The notes beneath the pieces were generated by a model, which was given only the letters and a program-made list of their open reading frames with translations, did no database searches and had not been told where the DNA came from. A stretch of DNA of 64,000 nt from Aquatica leii (lineage: Eukaryota; Arthropoda; Insecta; Coleoptera; Lampyridae), in NCBI GenBank assembly GCA_035610365.1, contig CM069432.1:166158035-166222034 (forward strand), written 5' to 3'. Each line of letters starts with the position of its first letter. Position 1 is the stretch's first letter. Both the position numbers and the translations under genes were made by a program. Below, piece by piece: positions 21,826-36,189 of this stretch.

Positions 21826-23850
21826 GTAACCGTGACATATTTCGACTGTTATAATAACGTTTTGTAAGTTTAAACCTGACGGACCAGACCGATTTTGTAA
21901 GGTCTGCGGCGGGAAACAATGGTAAATTATAATTAACGCTATTTAGTTCATTCAAAGCACGAAACTAACAAGTAATAGCTCATGAGTGCATACAATATTT
22001 ATTGCCGCAAATCTTACAAATACGATATCATAGCAAAACTTGCTTTCTAAATGTAAAGCTTCATCTAAAAATTTCATTTACATTCGCGTTATAAATAATT
22101 ATTAATTTCGGCGTCTTTTAACCCGTTGTATTCATTAGCACACAATACTAAAAGCTATAAATTAATTACATATTGTAACATCGAATATTATTATCATTAA
22201 TATTTGGCTAAATGATCTGCTTTTTTCTTGTGTAAACGTGAGTGGATGTTAGATGAGTAGTTATGAATTCGTTAAATTATTGAAGCATGTATTCTTAAAT
22301 AAAATAACAACACACGCTAATGTTCGTTACTATTACAAAGTAGTAAAGCAATCGCAAAACCTACGTATCTATTCAAATACGTAGGTTCAATAAGATTTTG
22401 CAAAACAAGATTATTTTGTTACAATGCTTGGAATTTAAAACACGTGGTCGCGCCTTTACTATAAATAATGCCGCGGTTTAGTTTAACTTGGTGGTACTAA
22501 CTGTTTGTACATACTTATAAAGATTTAATCTCAACTACGCTAATGGATCAACGACAGCTTATATTTTTGAGTTTTAAAATTCAACAACAACATTTTAGGA
22601 TAAGTTCAATTTAACTTAAATATACAGGAAGTATCTGACATTACTGAAATGATTGAAATGTAGCTACAGGTTTGTTTCTTAACATCCAATTAAAAGTCTC
22701 CGTACCATATTTAAAGTATGTATTCTCAAGTATAACTGGAAATGTTCTGTTTTTATGTATTGTTATATATGTATACTAATACCTATAGTTACCTCTAATC
22801 TGTTTTAAAGTTAGGTGTGTGCTGTAGAGGTGGTTTTGTACAAAAAGAAAAAACTAATATGGTCGATTTTAGTATAAGTTGTTTTAATGACAAAGAAAAA
22901 CGTAATGCACACAACAACAATAAATATACACACGTTATATATTATGTTACGGATTGCTAACTCAAAATACAGAATCCTTTTCAGTTATAATCGTTTGATC
23001 ATCAAATACTTACTGATGTTTTAGTTTATTTTTCGGAATCCTCATCTCTAATTGCAAAGATATACATTAAATAAGAATGTGATTTTGACTTTTCATTAAT
23101 ACTTAATTATCGCTCTAAAAATCAGCATTGGTGTGTGGTGCATCGAAATTAAATTAATTTGCTCAGTTTGGTTAGAGGAGCTACTAATTTACACATTGTT
23201 TTATGTTTTGCAGCAGTAATAATTTTTTCAATCTATATCTTTTTAGTTGTCTTAAATTGTTTATTATTAGTTGAAGTTGTTTAAGATTTTTATAAAAAAT
23301 AAATTTTGACTTTCTTATTCATACATACATGTATACCGTGTTTACGTATTATTTGTTTTTTTCTTTAGATTAGTTATTGAATTGCATAAGTTGATGGTTG
23401 AAAAACGTGTCTTTACTAGACAACTAATACCAAAACTATGTAGGAAAAAAACCGAACGATGTATTTATGATACGAATATAAAACTTATTAGGTCTTGTAC
23501 GACAAAAAATAGTTTAATGCACGTCGATGTACACTCGCGGTCAATGAAAAAACCTAAACCTTCATAATATCTCAGGTAAACTAACTACAAAAAAAAACAA
23601 TAAAACATATCTATGCAACAAAAATGCAACGGGAAAAGCATTAATTTTCAAGTTTCAAGTTATTTATTATTTTATATTTATAAATAAAATAAAATATTTT
23701 TATTTTGTTTCACTTTTTATTTAGGAGATGTAAATGTAATTGAACTGCTTAGTTACGTAGTATTTGCTAAATTTAGGTATAAATGAATAAAGTTAAGAAT
23801 GAAACGATACATTTATTACCATTATAATACACATAATATATAATTTAATA
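21826..23850. other. AT-rich stretch with one small hairpin
   Basis: No gene was recognised apart from a 61-codon basic open frame at 23382-23567, which has no recognisable motif. A hairpin lies at 22358-22387 and is listed separately. Confidence 0.45.
22358..22387. repeat. short perfect hairpin
   Basis: An 11-bp perfect stem (aacctacgtat / atacgtaggtt) surrounds an 8-nt loop. Outside it gcaaaa and ttttgc can pair after a bulge, which extends the fold. No other function is evident. Confidence 0.5.
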
Positions 23851-23857
23851 CACATAA

Positions 23858-24460
23858 TGCAATGGCATGGTCAGTAGTTAACACAATTTTTTGAGCGAGT
23901 TGTCGATTATGTATGCCAACCTTTTGCAGCCGACGTCGGATAGTTCGCACACTACAACCTATTTCTAAATTTTCACGTATCTGAACTGCTGAAGTAAACC
24001 TTATTTTATCGGTTATATGCACAATGGCGTAATCTTCAATTTCGGTAGTTATACGAACTCCTCCAGGACGAACAGTATCTAATTCTCCCGTTTCACTTCT
24101 CGTAATCCACCGTCAACCGTTTAACCTTATAAATTTGCATAAAAATTAATAAAAGGAATAAGTAAATTTATATTACAGTAATAAAAGTAATTAAATGGAT
24201 CACGGTAATAAGGATACATGCCACACCTCAAATCTTACACCTAAAAATATTTTGTAAATATTTTTTTTTGCTTAATTAAAAAAAACTTTGACCAATAAGT
24301 GTAATTGCAAGAATTTATAGATAAAATAAAATAGAAACACATACAGAAAGACCAACATCTTGAGAAATTCTTGTGTTGGACCAACCAGCTTCAGTTAGAG
24401 CCGGTATACGGCTAGGAATTACTAAAGAAGAATTCCCCTGCTTCGGTTTTATGGGTATTT
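23858..24460 (-). pseudogene. Tc1-like transposase, N-terminal part, interrupted
   Basis: The minus strand encodes the paired helix-turn-helix DNA-binding region of a Tc1/IS630-type transposase. First piece, 24460-24345: SRIPALTEAGWSNTRISQDV, ending GLS. Second piece, 24125-23858: RWITRSETGELDTVRPGGVR, then KIRFTSAVQIRENLEIG and RTIRRRLQKVGIHNRQLA. The second piece stops abruptly after LTTDHAIA, so the DDE catalytic domain is missing. The two pieces are separated by 219 nt that begin GTATGT and end AG. The downstream boundary reads VKR in one frame and RWITR in the next, so there is also a one-base shift. The HTH residues are well preserved compared with the rest. Confidence 0.82.
24126..24344 (-). 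other. 219-nt intron-like interruption in Tc1 transposase
   Basis: On the minus strand this segment starts GTATGTG directly after the GLS codons and ends ...TTTATAAG before VKR. Both ends satisfy the GT...AG rule and the content is AT-rich like a small insect intron. An insertion of other DNA cannot be excluded, because the downstream exon is also shifted by one base. Confidence 0.4.
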
Positions 24461-27400
24461 TGAATTAAAATCATAGATTAAAAGACGGAAATACTTTAAA
24501 CACAATACTTTCGACGGGCAAATCACTAGTAAATTATAATATACCCTGTTAGTAAAAAATCCGATTTTTAAATTGAAGGTTTTCCCACTAATCTTAATCG
24601 ATAGTATTGTCTTGTTCTTGTATTGTCTTTTAAATCAGGAAATTAGAAAACCCCTTAATTAGTATGTGCAAAAAATATGATTAAAAGAAAGATACATAGA
24701 TAATGCTGTTTAGGATATTGAGCTCTTGACAAATGCACTAATTAAAATTGTTAAATAAAATTATTCATATTTGCTTCGTGACATTTTGGGCACTTTTTAT
24801 AATTATGAATTTATTAAAAGTTAATACTTCTAAATAAAACGTGAAAGAAAGAATAGAAATATTTCATTTATTCATTGTTAAAATTGTCAAATTTAGTTAA
24901 ATAACAATAAATCACTTGACAATGAGCATTTTTATTAGTTTTTTGTCCATTTTATATCCAATTTAATTAACATCACCTAAGTATTAATATGTAGATAATT
25001 TTTTCTAATTATTTATATATCTAATTGTTAACAAAGCAGAATATATATTTATATATAATTGAAATAATGGAGTTTTCAATGTATAAAAAGTAAATAACAA
25101 ACGCTTTTATTACAATAGCATAATAATTTTGTTTTATCAATTTTTACCATTTTTTTTTGTTTTAGCAATATTGAAAAAGATATTCAAAACGTAATTCTTT
25201 CATATCTACACAAAGTTATCGTGCAAAAGACTTTAAATTAAAGTGTCCTATTAATACACGTGTAGATAGCGTTCAGTCATAATGGTTTTCTTGACTTCAG
25301 GCTACTAGTTTGGTGTAACTTTAAATGTATTGAAAAACATTTAGTTAATGAACATAGTATTCAAAAGTAAATACGTTTTTAAAGTAATGTTTATCTAAAC
25401 TGGACACATTTATTCTGTACTGAAATAAATTATCTAAAGAGCTATAACAACCAATACATGATATTTTGATTGTTTAATGTAGTTTTCTTAGTTGTTGTTA
25501 TTAGTTACTATGTACATACATATGTTGTGCAGTTGTGTCACTGTGTCAGTCTGCTGTGAAAGTTTGGTTTTAGCGTCTTTTATTCTTACTAAATTTATGT
25601 GTATTTAGGTAGTATAGTAAAATTGGAAAGTTTTAGCCATCAACCATTAAATTTGTTTTAAAAACGTTTTGATTTTAGCAAATTGCCGTTAAAAACAAAG
25701 GGTTTATAAAATTGTTGATAAACTGCTGAAAAATTGCATGTAAATTTGACAAAGTGTAATGCTTAGTGAAAAATACTCACTCTAGAATTAGCGGATTTTC
25801 CGGTTTCTAAAAAGTAGATTTCCGAAATTGGCCAACACACAAAATTGTACATTTTTAATTAGATGTACAGGAAGAAAAAATTATATTACGTTGTAAATAC
25901 TATATATGTTCATACTTAGATTTTAACATAATAAATGTTTGTAAGTATTAGAGCAACGCGTGATTTGTCCCAACGTGTAAGGATTGCCCGATACAGACTG
26001 GATCTTGTCACACTACACAGGTTTGTCTAACTGATATCATCTTTAGACGGTGTCACTCAAGGCGCATTCTTAGGCCCCTTGTATTTTAGTGAGCGGTCGT
26101 CTTTCTTGATATCCATAGTAAATATGTAAAGTGGCTTCTTGATTAACCGTTATGGATTTATTTTATATATGTATATATTGCATGACGAATTAATAGTTTT
26201 ATACAAGTTGATTCACTCGGAAATATTCTTGGGTTTATATTTTGTACACACATTAATATTATTTAAAAGAAACGTTCTTTATAGATATATGTTATTATGA
26301 AGGCACTTGAAAAAGTTCTCATCCGTCAGGCATTTGATAGATGAGTTCAAATTGTGCAGGTAGCCCGGTTATTATAATGTTACCTTTTTCCGGTAACTAA
26401 GAATTTTCTTATTAGTCATTGCTGGTTTTATTAAACGAATTAAATCTCATATACTTAACTAAAAGAAATTGTTGATTGAAAACGAGTTATAGACAATGAA
26501 TCTTAAGTTTCAACTGCACTGTCAATTATTCTTCTATTTATCATATTAAGTACGTTTATGTACAACAATTCAACCTGAAGGTTGAAAAATTCTAGAAATA
26601 TGAAATACATTATTCATTCAGGTTGGTTTAAAGTTAGTTTTCCAGTTGTAGTCTCGAGTATTGTACGAATATCTTAATTAAGAGTTGTTTAGTTGGATGA
26701 GCATGGCTAGGGGCATTAAGAAAACCACAATTAAAATACATGCTCAATTTATGTACGCGAAAAGAACGTTAGATACAGTACGGTTTTTAAAATTATTTCT
26801 GTATTTGCTTACTTTGATTCAAGTAATCAATAACAATAATTATATGAAAAATTAAATTTATCCTAAAAATGAAATAATAACTTCCATCCGGTTAATTGTA
26901 AATATTACCTGTCATTATTTAAATTTACGCATTGCATGAGTGTCAGTTATGTTAATTCGTAAAAAATAACCTGACTTTTTTCCACATTCTTTCAAATATT
27001 ACTGACGGTTCAAGTAACGTTGATGTAAGGAGCTTAATGTAGGCGTTAGTTTTCTTTGTTGCAATCGTGCAAGCCCGCGGTACTTCTAAGTTGCGAATTG
27101 TTTCTATGATGTGGCAACTAACAATTATATGTTAGTTATGGTTTCTACCGTTATAAGCATGTATTATTTCTTACATATCCTTAGTTTGAAAATTTGTTCA
27201 TAATACAAAAATGACGGGTCTCTTTGTCTCAATATCCTCGTTAAAGCTTTATTGTCTTTATCGATATATTCGACTAAACTAATCCAAAAACATTTAATCA
27301 ATTTCCATATTACCTACACACTAACATTCTTTTTGTAACAGAATAATTAATAATAAAGTTTTTAACCAAGCCTGAATATTTATTAAACATAATAAAAATT

Positions 27401-28538
27401 GTTCATTTTTATTAAAAATATGGTATTCTTAAAAATACCCTTGACCCTAGACAACGGGTAGATTGCTTCAGCCATAGTTCTGTGAAGAACACACCAAACT
27501 AGAAGTTCATAAAACAACTGTGATCAAAACAAAATATGTTTACCTACAAAACAACAAGTTTAGTGCTAAACTGAAAATGAATTCGGAAAAAAATATGTCG
27601 TCACTACTTGACTAGTGCGCAGATAACCGTTTTATACCACGTGGAGTCCACAGACCTAATTTTTTTCTGTTTTTTAACACAATTTGTGTGTAGCACGTAG
27701 ATGTTCTTTTCGTTTGGTTCACAGTAAGTTTCAACGGGTTACGTGCATATTAGTTATTTATTCAACTAAAACATAGTTTGCTTTTAATTATCAACGAAAA
27801 ATTGTGATAGCTGGTCAAGTACTAACAAAACAAAAACATAATTTTCTAAATGACACCTTCAACAATAAGATTAGTAGACCTCCAGATATCTCTAAGAATT
27901 TTATTAGCAATCAAAATTTTGTTTTGCCTGGAATTTAAAAAAAAAAACGTCATACATGCCACCGCTAAACTTTTATTCGCACTTACGTTCAAGAGTTTAG
28001 TAAATCTGTCAACTAATAAAGATGCTTAATCGCTAGTATAGAAAGAAACATATATTTGCATTATCAAAACATTAATAAGTGGTAAAATGTTAGATTAATA
28101 TTGTAAGCAATCCACCCACTGACAAATAAGAACCCGACCATATATCGCTGTTTTTTGACGTACATATTTTTGATTAATGTTTACATAACGTAAATCGTTC
28201 GTTATCTTCAATTTATTGTACATCTAGAGTTGTATTTAAAAATTCAACAATGTGTTCCTTTGTAAATGTTTAGAACTTTTTTGTATAACTTTAAAGGAAC
28301 TTATTTATTCCACATGTGCTAATATGAACATTGCTTATTACCTATTTACATCTGATATCAATTGTTATACTCCTAAATATATTATTAAAGCATTGTTTAT
28401 AAAAAACGATTGATTTTTATCTAGTACTTCTAGCCTATAGAATAATCTTATTCATTTTGGCAGTGGCTTGAGTACTGGCCACGACTGCATTATCACTGAC
28501 TTTTTTCTACGAAAGTAGCATTTTTTAAGCACAAATAT
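24461..28538. other. AT-rich stretch, one reverse-transcriptase scrap
   Basis: Apart from the scrap at 26040-26087, nothing was recognised. No inverted repeats with target duplications were found. Confidence 0.5.
26040..26087 (+). pseudogene. non-LTR reverse transcriptase scrap
   Basis: The plus strand reads LDGVTQGAFLGPLYF, which matches the reverse-transcriptase block usually seen as SGVPQGSxLGPLLF in jockey/CR1-type LINEs. Neither the catalytic YADD box nor other blocks could be followed on either side, so only a fragment survives. Confidence 0.4.
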
Positions 28539-28670
28539 AGTATATTGTATAATGAGTAAGGAATGGTTGTGATTGCCAACAAGTATGGAAACTTGCAACC
28601 GAGTCGAAGGCGAGGTTGGCAATTCGTACGAGTTGGCAATATACATTCCTTACGAATTATACACTATACT
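28539..28670. mobile_element. fold-back element / mini-MITE
   Basis: Imperfect inverted arms of about 40 bp, left 28539-28580 and right 28632-28670, start agtatattgtataa and end ttatacactatact. They carry gagtaaggaatg / cattccttacga and gattgccaac / gttggcaat. The GC-rich centre (ccgagtcgaaggcgagg) sits between ttgcaacc and ggttggcaa and can form a second inner hairpin. The direct motif tttttctacga occurs at about 28502 and at 28670. Open frames on both strands here are products of the palindrome. Confidence 0.6.
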
Positions 28671-31600
28671 TTTTCTACGACGTTATATTTAATTAGTAAT
28701 CAAAATAAAACAGAATTTTACAAAAAAAAAACGCAGAAAATAAATAAACTAATTTAAACATTTGTGTTGGTAATACCTAAAATAACAATTAAAAAATTAT
28801 GTCAAAACTTGTATTTATTTTATATCAACTTGTCACCGTTTATACTACAAGTTATGTGTTCCTATTATTAGTTCTTGTCTTTTAGGCACTCATCTGTAGT
28901 TAGAGAAATGGTGAGTATAATTTACTTGCTCTAAATACATGCAAGTTTAACTTCAAATTATGTAGTATTTAATTTTTTTTAATACATTAATTTTAAGTAA
29001 AACTTAAAGCTGGATTCGTTTAAAAAGTAATAATGATTCACTGACAAGATTTTGCCTTTGCAGCCAGTAAATAAAAGAAACTTATTCATGCCGAAGCCTG
29101 AATCGTCAAGTTCCGACAAATGTTGATATGTAATAGTTTTTCCTAGAAGCCTCAACCGAATAACATGTAGATGTGACTTACAAAGCAAATAAAGTACATT
29201 TATAAATATTTGTAGTTAATAGGTGTTATTATTAAGAATCAAGCTTTACGAACTAAGAACATGGCAGTTAAAGAATTGAAAAAAAATCTTTTTACAAATG
29301 CAAGTTATTTATCCTAATAGATGTAATATGCTGCAATAATCTTTACTGCAAACTTAATTGGAATATGAGAAATGAATTGTTAACAATACACATTGTAGAA
29401 GGAAACAAGTGATTCAGTGCTTTTGCTTATAATTACATCTAAATAAATAATTTTTTCAATATATAAACCAGTGGTTTGCATTAGTCTTCTAACAATTGAT
29501 TGTATTTATGTTTATCTTGTGTTATTTATTATAACGAAAGTCTAAAGTGTATGTGACTAAATTTTTAACAAGGTAGCGGCAATGTGCAAATAGATTATTT
29601 TTATTAGATTATAATATAATATGTAATAAAAGTATGCATAAATACTTATGAAAACTGCATTAACTTAAGCATAAATAATAACAAACAGATATCAGGCATG
29701 TACGGAAGAAACTTTTTGGTATCTTGCAACTATTGATGAACGCCGAAAGATAATTGGTTAATTTGAGCATGTTATTATAAAGTGAGTAATTTTATTTCAA
29801 GGATAGGATTACTTAATCTGTTTATAACACTGCAAAAGCAAAAATCCGACAAATTACTGTTAACATTTCTTTCTAATGATGAGAATTTTGCTTGTTTTTT
29901 ATGAACTAGTTCACCAGGTTTCTTTCAAGGAACTGAACTAGTGCAATATACTACTTCTTTAAGATATTTAAGACAACGCACCGAGGGATGCATAAAACAA
30001 AGTTTGTGGTGCAGATTTGCATTTAACTATGGTATTTTGTTCAAATTTGTTTCAAATTCACAATCTTATTGAAAATTGGTGTAATCTTAACTAGTTAAAA
30101 ATTGAATGGAAAACTGATTTTCTAATCCCTTTTGTGGGCACCTTTCAAAGAATAATAATTAGCAACTACAAAACAGTTATATGAACACTTAATAGTATCG
30201 ATTACGCAAGGTGCAAACAAATTTAGATTGAATACAGTAATCATCCTCATCAAAGTAACGAATATCAAAAACGTAATAATTAATCGACATAAATACTGTG
30301 GCAAAAGACTTTGTAGTCAATGCAGTCTAGAAGAGAAAAGTATTGATGCTATCAAAATTATGTGATGACTAATACAAGATTTGTAAGGAACAAATGTACT
30401 AAAGTACCAGTTCACTTTAGAATAGAAAACTAGAACATTTAGTTGAATGAAAAGACTACTACAATTGAACTAGTTCGTTATAAACCAAACTCTTTTTACG
30501 TATAAAACTAATGCAATACCTTCATGACCCTTAATGATTTCGTTTTCAAATTTTATAATTTGTGATGCATGGAATATTTGTAAAAGTCTTCTAAATTATG
30601 TTTTTATAACTCATTATCCTGTACGTTAATAGGTTTGGCCTGTACGGAGATGACTTTGTCCTGTACAGAAATGAGACAATCACAATGCACAACGTTGCCT
30701 AATCGCAATTAAACATACAATGTATCGTATTATTTGTTAGTCGTAGATAAAATAACATTTCATTTTTAACTACTACGTTGTTTTACTATGATAATTTTAT
30801 ATAAATTCTAAAAAAAATTATAACATGCTACCAAAAGATCTTATTTTATTTTTTTAAAAATTAAATCGTTAATTCAATAAATTATTTTGAGTTTAAAATG
30901 TGAGTTATTTGATGTTTGCTCCTAACTAAATGTGAGTACTTATTAATTAATTGTATTTTAGATAAAATTAATGCTTTAAGTAGCAATGTTTTTGAATAAT
31001 TACAGCAAAAAAATGGCGTTATCAACTTATTTTAAATGACAAGGCTGCTTACACAACAACAACAAAACAGAATAACATGATTTTCAATTTGAAATGAATA
31101 TTTTATATTACACATTTTATTTATTAATAATTATGATTAGAAGAGTTTTAATCACATTTATATTGGAAAAAAATGTATTTCAATCACGATTAAGATGATT
31201 ATTGTAGCCCTCGCGATTTATATTCCTTGAAGTTTTATATTTTGCCATACAAAAGAAATTGCATAGTAATCAGTCGGTTACTAAGTAAAAACGTTTACAA
31301 AATAAAAATGCCGGCAGTCTGGCCATAAGTCCATAAGACACTTATAACCATACGTCGCATCGTTTAGTGAGTAAGTTGAATTTGGTTATTCAATAACTTT
31401 AACCAACGCTTTAACGGTAAAAAACACCTTCAAAATTCTGTTCTGGTAACATTTTGTAGGTAAAGATTTGAGTACATTTTTACAATTTACAGTTTGTTAA
31501 GTTGAAAATATCAAACGTTAAAAAGCTGTCTTGATCGGAACTAAGTTACCAGTGATTTTCCTAGAAATTTCTATACATTTTGTAGGTAAACGTTCAAGTA

Positions 31601-34600
31601 CAAAAGAAAGATTTTATTATTAAAGGTTTAAGATTACATATTTTAATTTTTTTGAATCAACTGAAAATGATGTTTTACTACATTTAGATAGAAGTGAAAA
31701 AAATTGGCATACAAATATTTTAATTTGCGTCAATAATCGGACCTTTCAGATCTTTTTAAAATAAGTATGTAGTAAATAATAGTAAACATATGTATATGCA
31801 ATATTAAAGTTTTAATTAGAAATTTTTATGGTTTTTAACATTACACTTATTATGTAAATTCGGTTGAGAAGCAAATATATCAATAGTGCATTGAATTACT
31901 TACTAAACTATTTGTGTTATATAATCTCGTTGCTATGGTTATGATAATGACGTTTTTATGTAATATGCTATTTTATATTTCAATTGGTTTTTAAGAAATA
32001 AATTTTTATACTTTGGTATATGTTTGTTAATTTTCTTTCATATTAACATTTGAGTGTAAAACTATACTTTGTGGGAGAAGTTTTGATTCAACTTCTTGTT
32101 AAAGGAGTATTGTTCAACTTAAATTTGTTTCAAATTTAAACATTAACAATTTGATAACAGGCAGTCTAAAGACTGTTAGATACTTCATATTTTACTCTGT
32201 AATCACTATTTAAAAGTAGTTATCACATAAAAACCCTATATAATAAATAGCAAAAACAAGAAGTATTTTTAGGAAATTTTTTGAGTTAAGAGACTTGGCA
32301 TACACTCTTTGTTTACTTTTTAACTTAAAGTGACAACAGAATGCTACTAACGATTTGAGTTGTGTACTAATGTTTGAAAGCATATATTTAGATGAAGTAT
32401 CATAGTATAATTTAAAGCTTTATTAATAAAATAAATTATGATTTAGTTACATTTAACGATACACCAGTGGATGTAAAGTTGAAAAGAATAAATCATTTGC
32501 ATGTTATTTTCTATATTTGTATGTTCTTTTTAAGTTCTGGAATAGTAACGGTAACGCATAACATTTTAGATAACAGCCGATGTCTTTACTTGCATTTAAA
32601 CGATACATAACTCAATTTGTACATTTTCCCGTTTAAAAACGTAAAACAAGTGCTAATATACGCCTCAAACACCTAGATGGTGCTTTCGACGTTGTTGCGA
32701 AAAATGTACGTATTTGTATCTTTATTTAAACAAATAAAATAATAAAAAAGAACCAATAAATATAAAGTAGGCGTATATATATCAACTAAAAAGAATCAAT
32801 AAGAACTGGCGATAAATGTAGTTCACATCGTTTTTCTATAAAACACATTTGCCGAAGAAAAATTATGGGGTTAAATCAAATATGAATTGTTTTGTTACCG
32901 CAAGAGTGCTTATAGAACATTGAACTACCTAAACATACTTATTATATCGACATTAGCCAGTGTTGAAAGGCTATAACTCACATTCATAAATGTTTTCGTT
33001 ATATAAATTTTACATTCTCTAGATGGTGATTTATTAATATACTAAAATGCAAATCATTTTTACAGATTTACTACGTAACTAAAATAGCATAATACATCTA
33101 TATTTTTTTAGTATGCATAGTTTATAGGTATATACATGTGTTATGGTATTTCACAAATTACTGTTAACTGTAACACTTTTAAATTATTACAGTTGTTAAT
33201 ACAACGCTCTTCGTGTTTTCTAATGATGATTTCGTTTATTCTTTATGTTAACGTTCAGCTGTGTCAACTTTGATTGTAAATTTAATAATTATACAGAAAT
33301 TTGATATTTTAAATTCGCGTTTAGTATGGGTTTGATGTCTATGTATTACAGTATTTATTAGGTTAGCATGTTTTTAATAAAAATTCGCGTGTTGTCAGAA
33401 AGAAATACCTTTCTCTTAAAAATTGATAGTTTTTTTTTAAAAACATGGATTGATGTTTATTAACAATTCAATTTACTTATACATAATAAGAAAGTGGACA
33501 TTTGCAAAAACAAATACAAATTTTATTGCATTACTTAAAACCTCTTAAAGTTGTTAACGGATTGCAATAAAATCAGCATCGTTTAAGAAAAATCGCTTTC
33601 CTAGAAATCTATCTTTTTTCTGTTTTATGATAAACCAATTCGAACTCATTTAGAATGGTTCATTTTATTACCACTTAAATCTACCGATATAAAAGTAACC
33701 AACATTCGAACTTTATACAATATTCTTGAGTAATTGTTGTCGGCAAGTCAAAAGATTACTTACTTTTTCAAAACACAAATGCGTTCCGATTTTATGAGTT
33801 TGTTTATGCATTTCTAATGAAATCGAAATTTTACGATTATAATACATTGTGATAAAATCATCGGTCTTTTCTTAATTCTTAAAATCTGGAGGACCTCCAT
33901 ACGTGTATTTAAGGTGGTCTGTAATCAAAGTGCACAAAGCAAAGATTCGTAAAAAAGCTGAATTCCAATATTTAGTAATGAAAGCTCGCCGTGAAACTGC
34001 AATTTACATTGTAGTAAATCGCTACAAGTTTACAAATGACTTCTATTAGGACTTAATTTAAAATCATGTACAAATACGATGTGCATTTATTAAGTAAAGA
34101 TTACCTATCGCTTCTAGTATGGTTAGTTTTTACCATTAATTGGTGCAAACAAATTGCATAATTTTCAATTTGTATTGTAAATAGTTTGTATTAAAAAAGG
34201 AAAATATATCAATTAACACATTTTAAGATTATTCCAGATCTTACGCATTTATAATTTATCGCATACATGTAGCTAAGAGAATTCATATGAGGTGATTTTA
34301 TGAACTTGTTAACTACCGTCTATTAGGAGCAAAAAAATTGTTCTTTTTATTCTAAATTTATTCGTCATTAAAATAACTAAACGAACGTAATTAACGATTA
34401 AGTTTAAAAACTAAGCTAACTTTCCTATTACAACTTAATTATAAATATACGTCACTTATTTAAAAGATACGAGTTAAGTGTAATTGTTTTTGTAAAGCAT
34501 TTAGACAAGTGTTTATTAATTTAGCGTGAACTATTTTATGATTAAATTATTTATTTTTTTTTATGTGTGTACCTACTTTAGTTCTTGATGTTTTTATGTT

Positions 34601-35495
34601 CAAAACACGAAGTCGGATATCCTGTATCTTACTTTACTTATTTGATATTTGAATCTGTTTTTTAGATTTTAATTATACTTTTAGATTGTTGTTAATTTTT
34701 AAAGTTTAAATAAGTACATATCAACTACATGTCGATTTACATCAAAATGTCGTTGATGTCATTCTGTGTCTATAAATTTTTAATTCAAAAATGTCTACCT
34801 ACTTGCATGGCATTTACGTATTTACGTGAGAATAAATTAATTGGGAATAAATTTTTTTAGAAATTTAATTTAAAAAAAAACATTATTTTTAAATATTTTA
34901 GCGACTGTTAACGATAATAAAAATTGATTAAAAATACATTTTTGAGTAAATATATAATCTTTTTTTTTAATAATTTGATTTTATCACGATCACAATTACT
35001 CAAGAATGTTTTAGCAAATATGAATGGAGTAGAAATAAAGTACAGTATATAAATGTTAAAGTAAGTGTTGTTTTGAAGTATACTTTTGACAGTCAATATG
35101 GTTGTAAAAAAATCAGCTTTTAGTGCTAAACGCACTTGAAATTTTAGATTTAGTTAATGGTAAAAAAAATTTCGACAAAACCTTATTGAATTAACGTTAC
35201 AGTTCAACTTAACAATACTAATAAGTAACACCTACAAAATATAAACTCAGGAACTTGTATTATTTAGTACGTTGATCCCACTTATAAGTGTTAAAATTTA
35301 ACGATCGTGATGTTTAATATAAATATAAATGTTATCAAGTATGTGTTCAAACGTTCTAAAATAAATATCGAAGTCTTATTTGTAAAATCTCATTATTTGT
35401 AGAGTTAATTAACAATCTAGGTAAACTTACTGCGCATAAAAAATAAATTTAAAAAAAGAAACAACAACGATACTTTGTAATTGAAAGTTATGAGT
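28671..35495. other. AT-rich stretch, nothing recognised
   Basis: No domain, RNA gene or terminal-repeat pair was recognised in this 6.8-kb stretch. A short frame near 29698-29760 (TEETFWYLATIDERRKIIG) has protein-like composition but no further support. A small palindrome ggaggacctcc lies near 33888. Confidence 0.5.
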
Positions 35496-35860
35496 TTAAA
35501 ACAAAAATTGACAGAGGCGAAATTCTAGAAAACTGAATAAAATATTATACAAAAATTCTTGTAAAGTGATCAAACTCTTTACACCAATTAAATAAAATGA
35601 AAAAATGTGGTTTGTCCCTGATAGAATTACTACCCGTTGTTTTAATCCGTCATATTTAAAAGTTAAACCGTCGACATACACTTTATAGTTGCAGCATCGC
35701 AAAATGAGTGGTTCAAAATAGATAAAACAAGAGCTCTAACAACTATGTTGAGCGCTAAAATCTTAAACATTCTGCTAGTAATGCCCCAGTACACAATACT
35801 ATAAACATTTAGTGTCTTGTTATGGTATTGTGTATTTTGAGCAAGTATATAGCACACAAT
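35496..35860 (-). pseudogene. LINE reverse transcriptase, C-terminal relic
   Basis: The minus strand reads YHNKTLNVYSIVYWGITSR, then FKILALNIVVRALVLSIL and NHSFCDAATIKC. This resembles the region after the catalytic core of jockey/CR1-type LINE proteins, where YSIIYWGNSS, a Q..aVR segment and a C-rich tail occur. It continues with stop codons towards 35496. No endonuclease or YADD box was found, and the relic stops close to the start of the plus-strand LINE at 36.2 kb. Identification rests on pattern and is tentative. Confidence 0.4.
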
Positions 35861-36189
35861 AGTAAAATGTTACGGGTATTAGAAGACGACGTTGCACGGT
35901 TCACCCACTGTGCCAGATTGTCATATAAACTATCCGACAATGTAGACTTATTTCAATGGAATAAGATAGTTAAAAACAAGTTCTGAAATTGTCGTAATAA
36001 AACTTTATCAGATTTTTTTATGTGAAATTTAGAGTTTGAAGCTATGAAGAACGTTTTCAATATCCAAGTAAAGCTGTGAAGTGTTTATGGGACTACCACC
36101 AAAAATATGAAAAATTTTGTAATATATATTGAACAAACAGTAGAATTACAACGGGTTTGTTTATCTTAAAAACAGTATCGAAAACGCAA

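Noticed and set aside
28452-28757. Two overlapping 64-codon genes on opposite strands
   Set aside because: Both are produced by the palindrome of the fold-back element.
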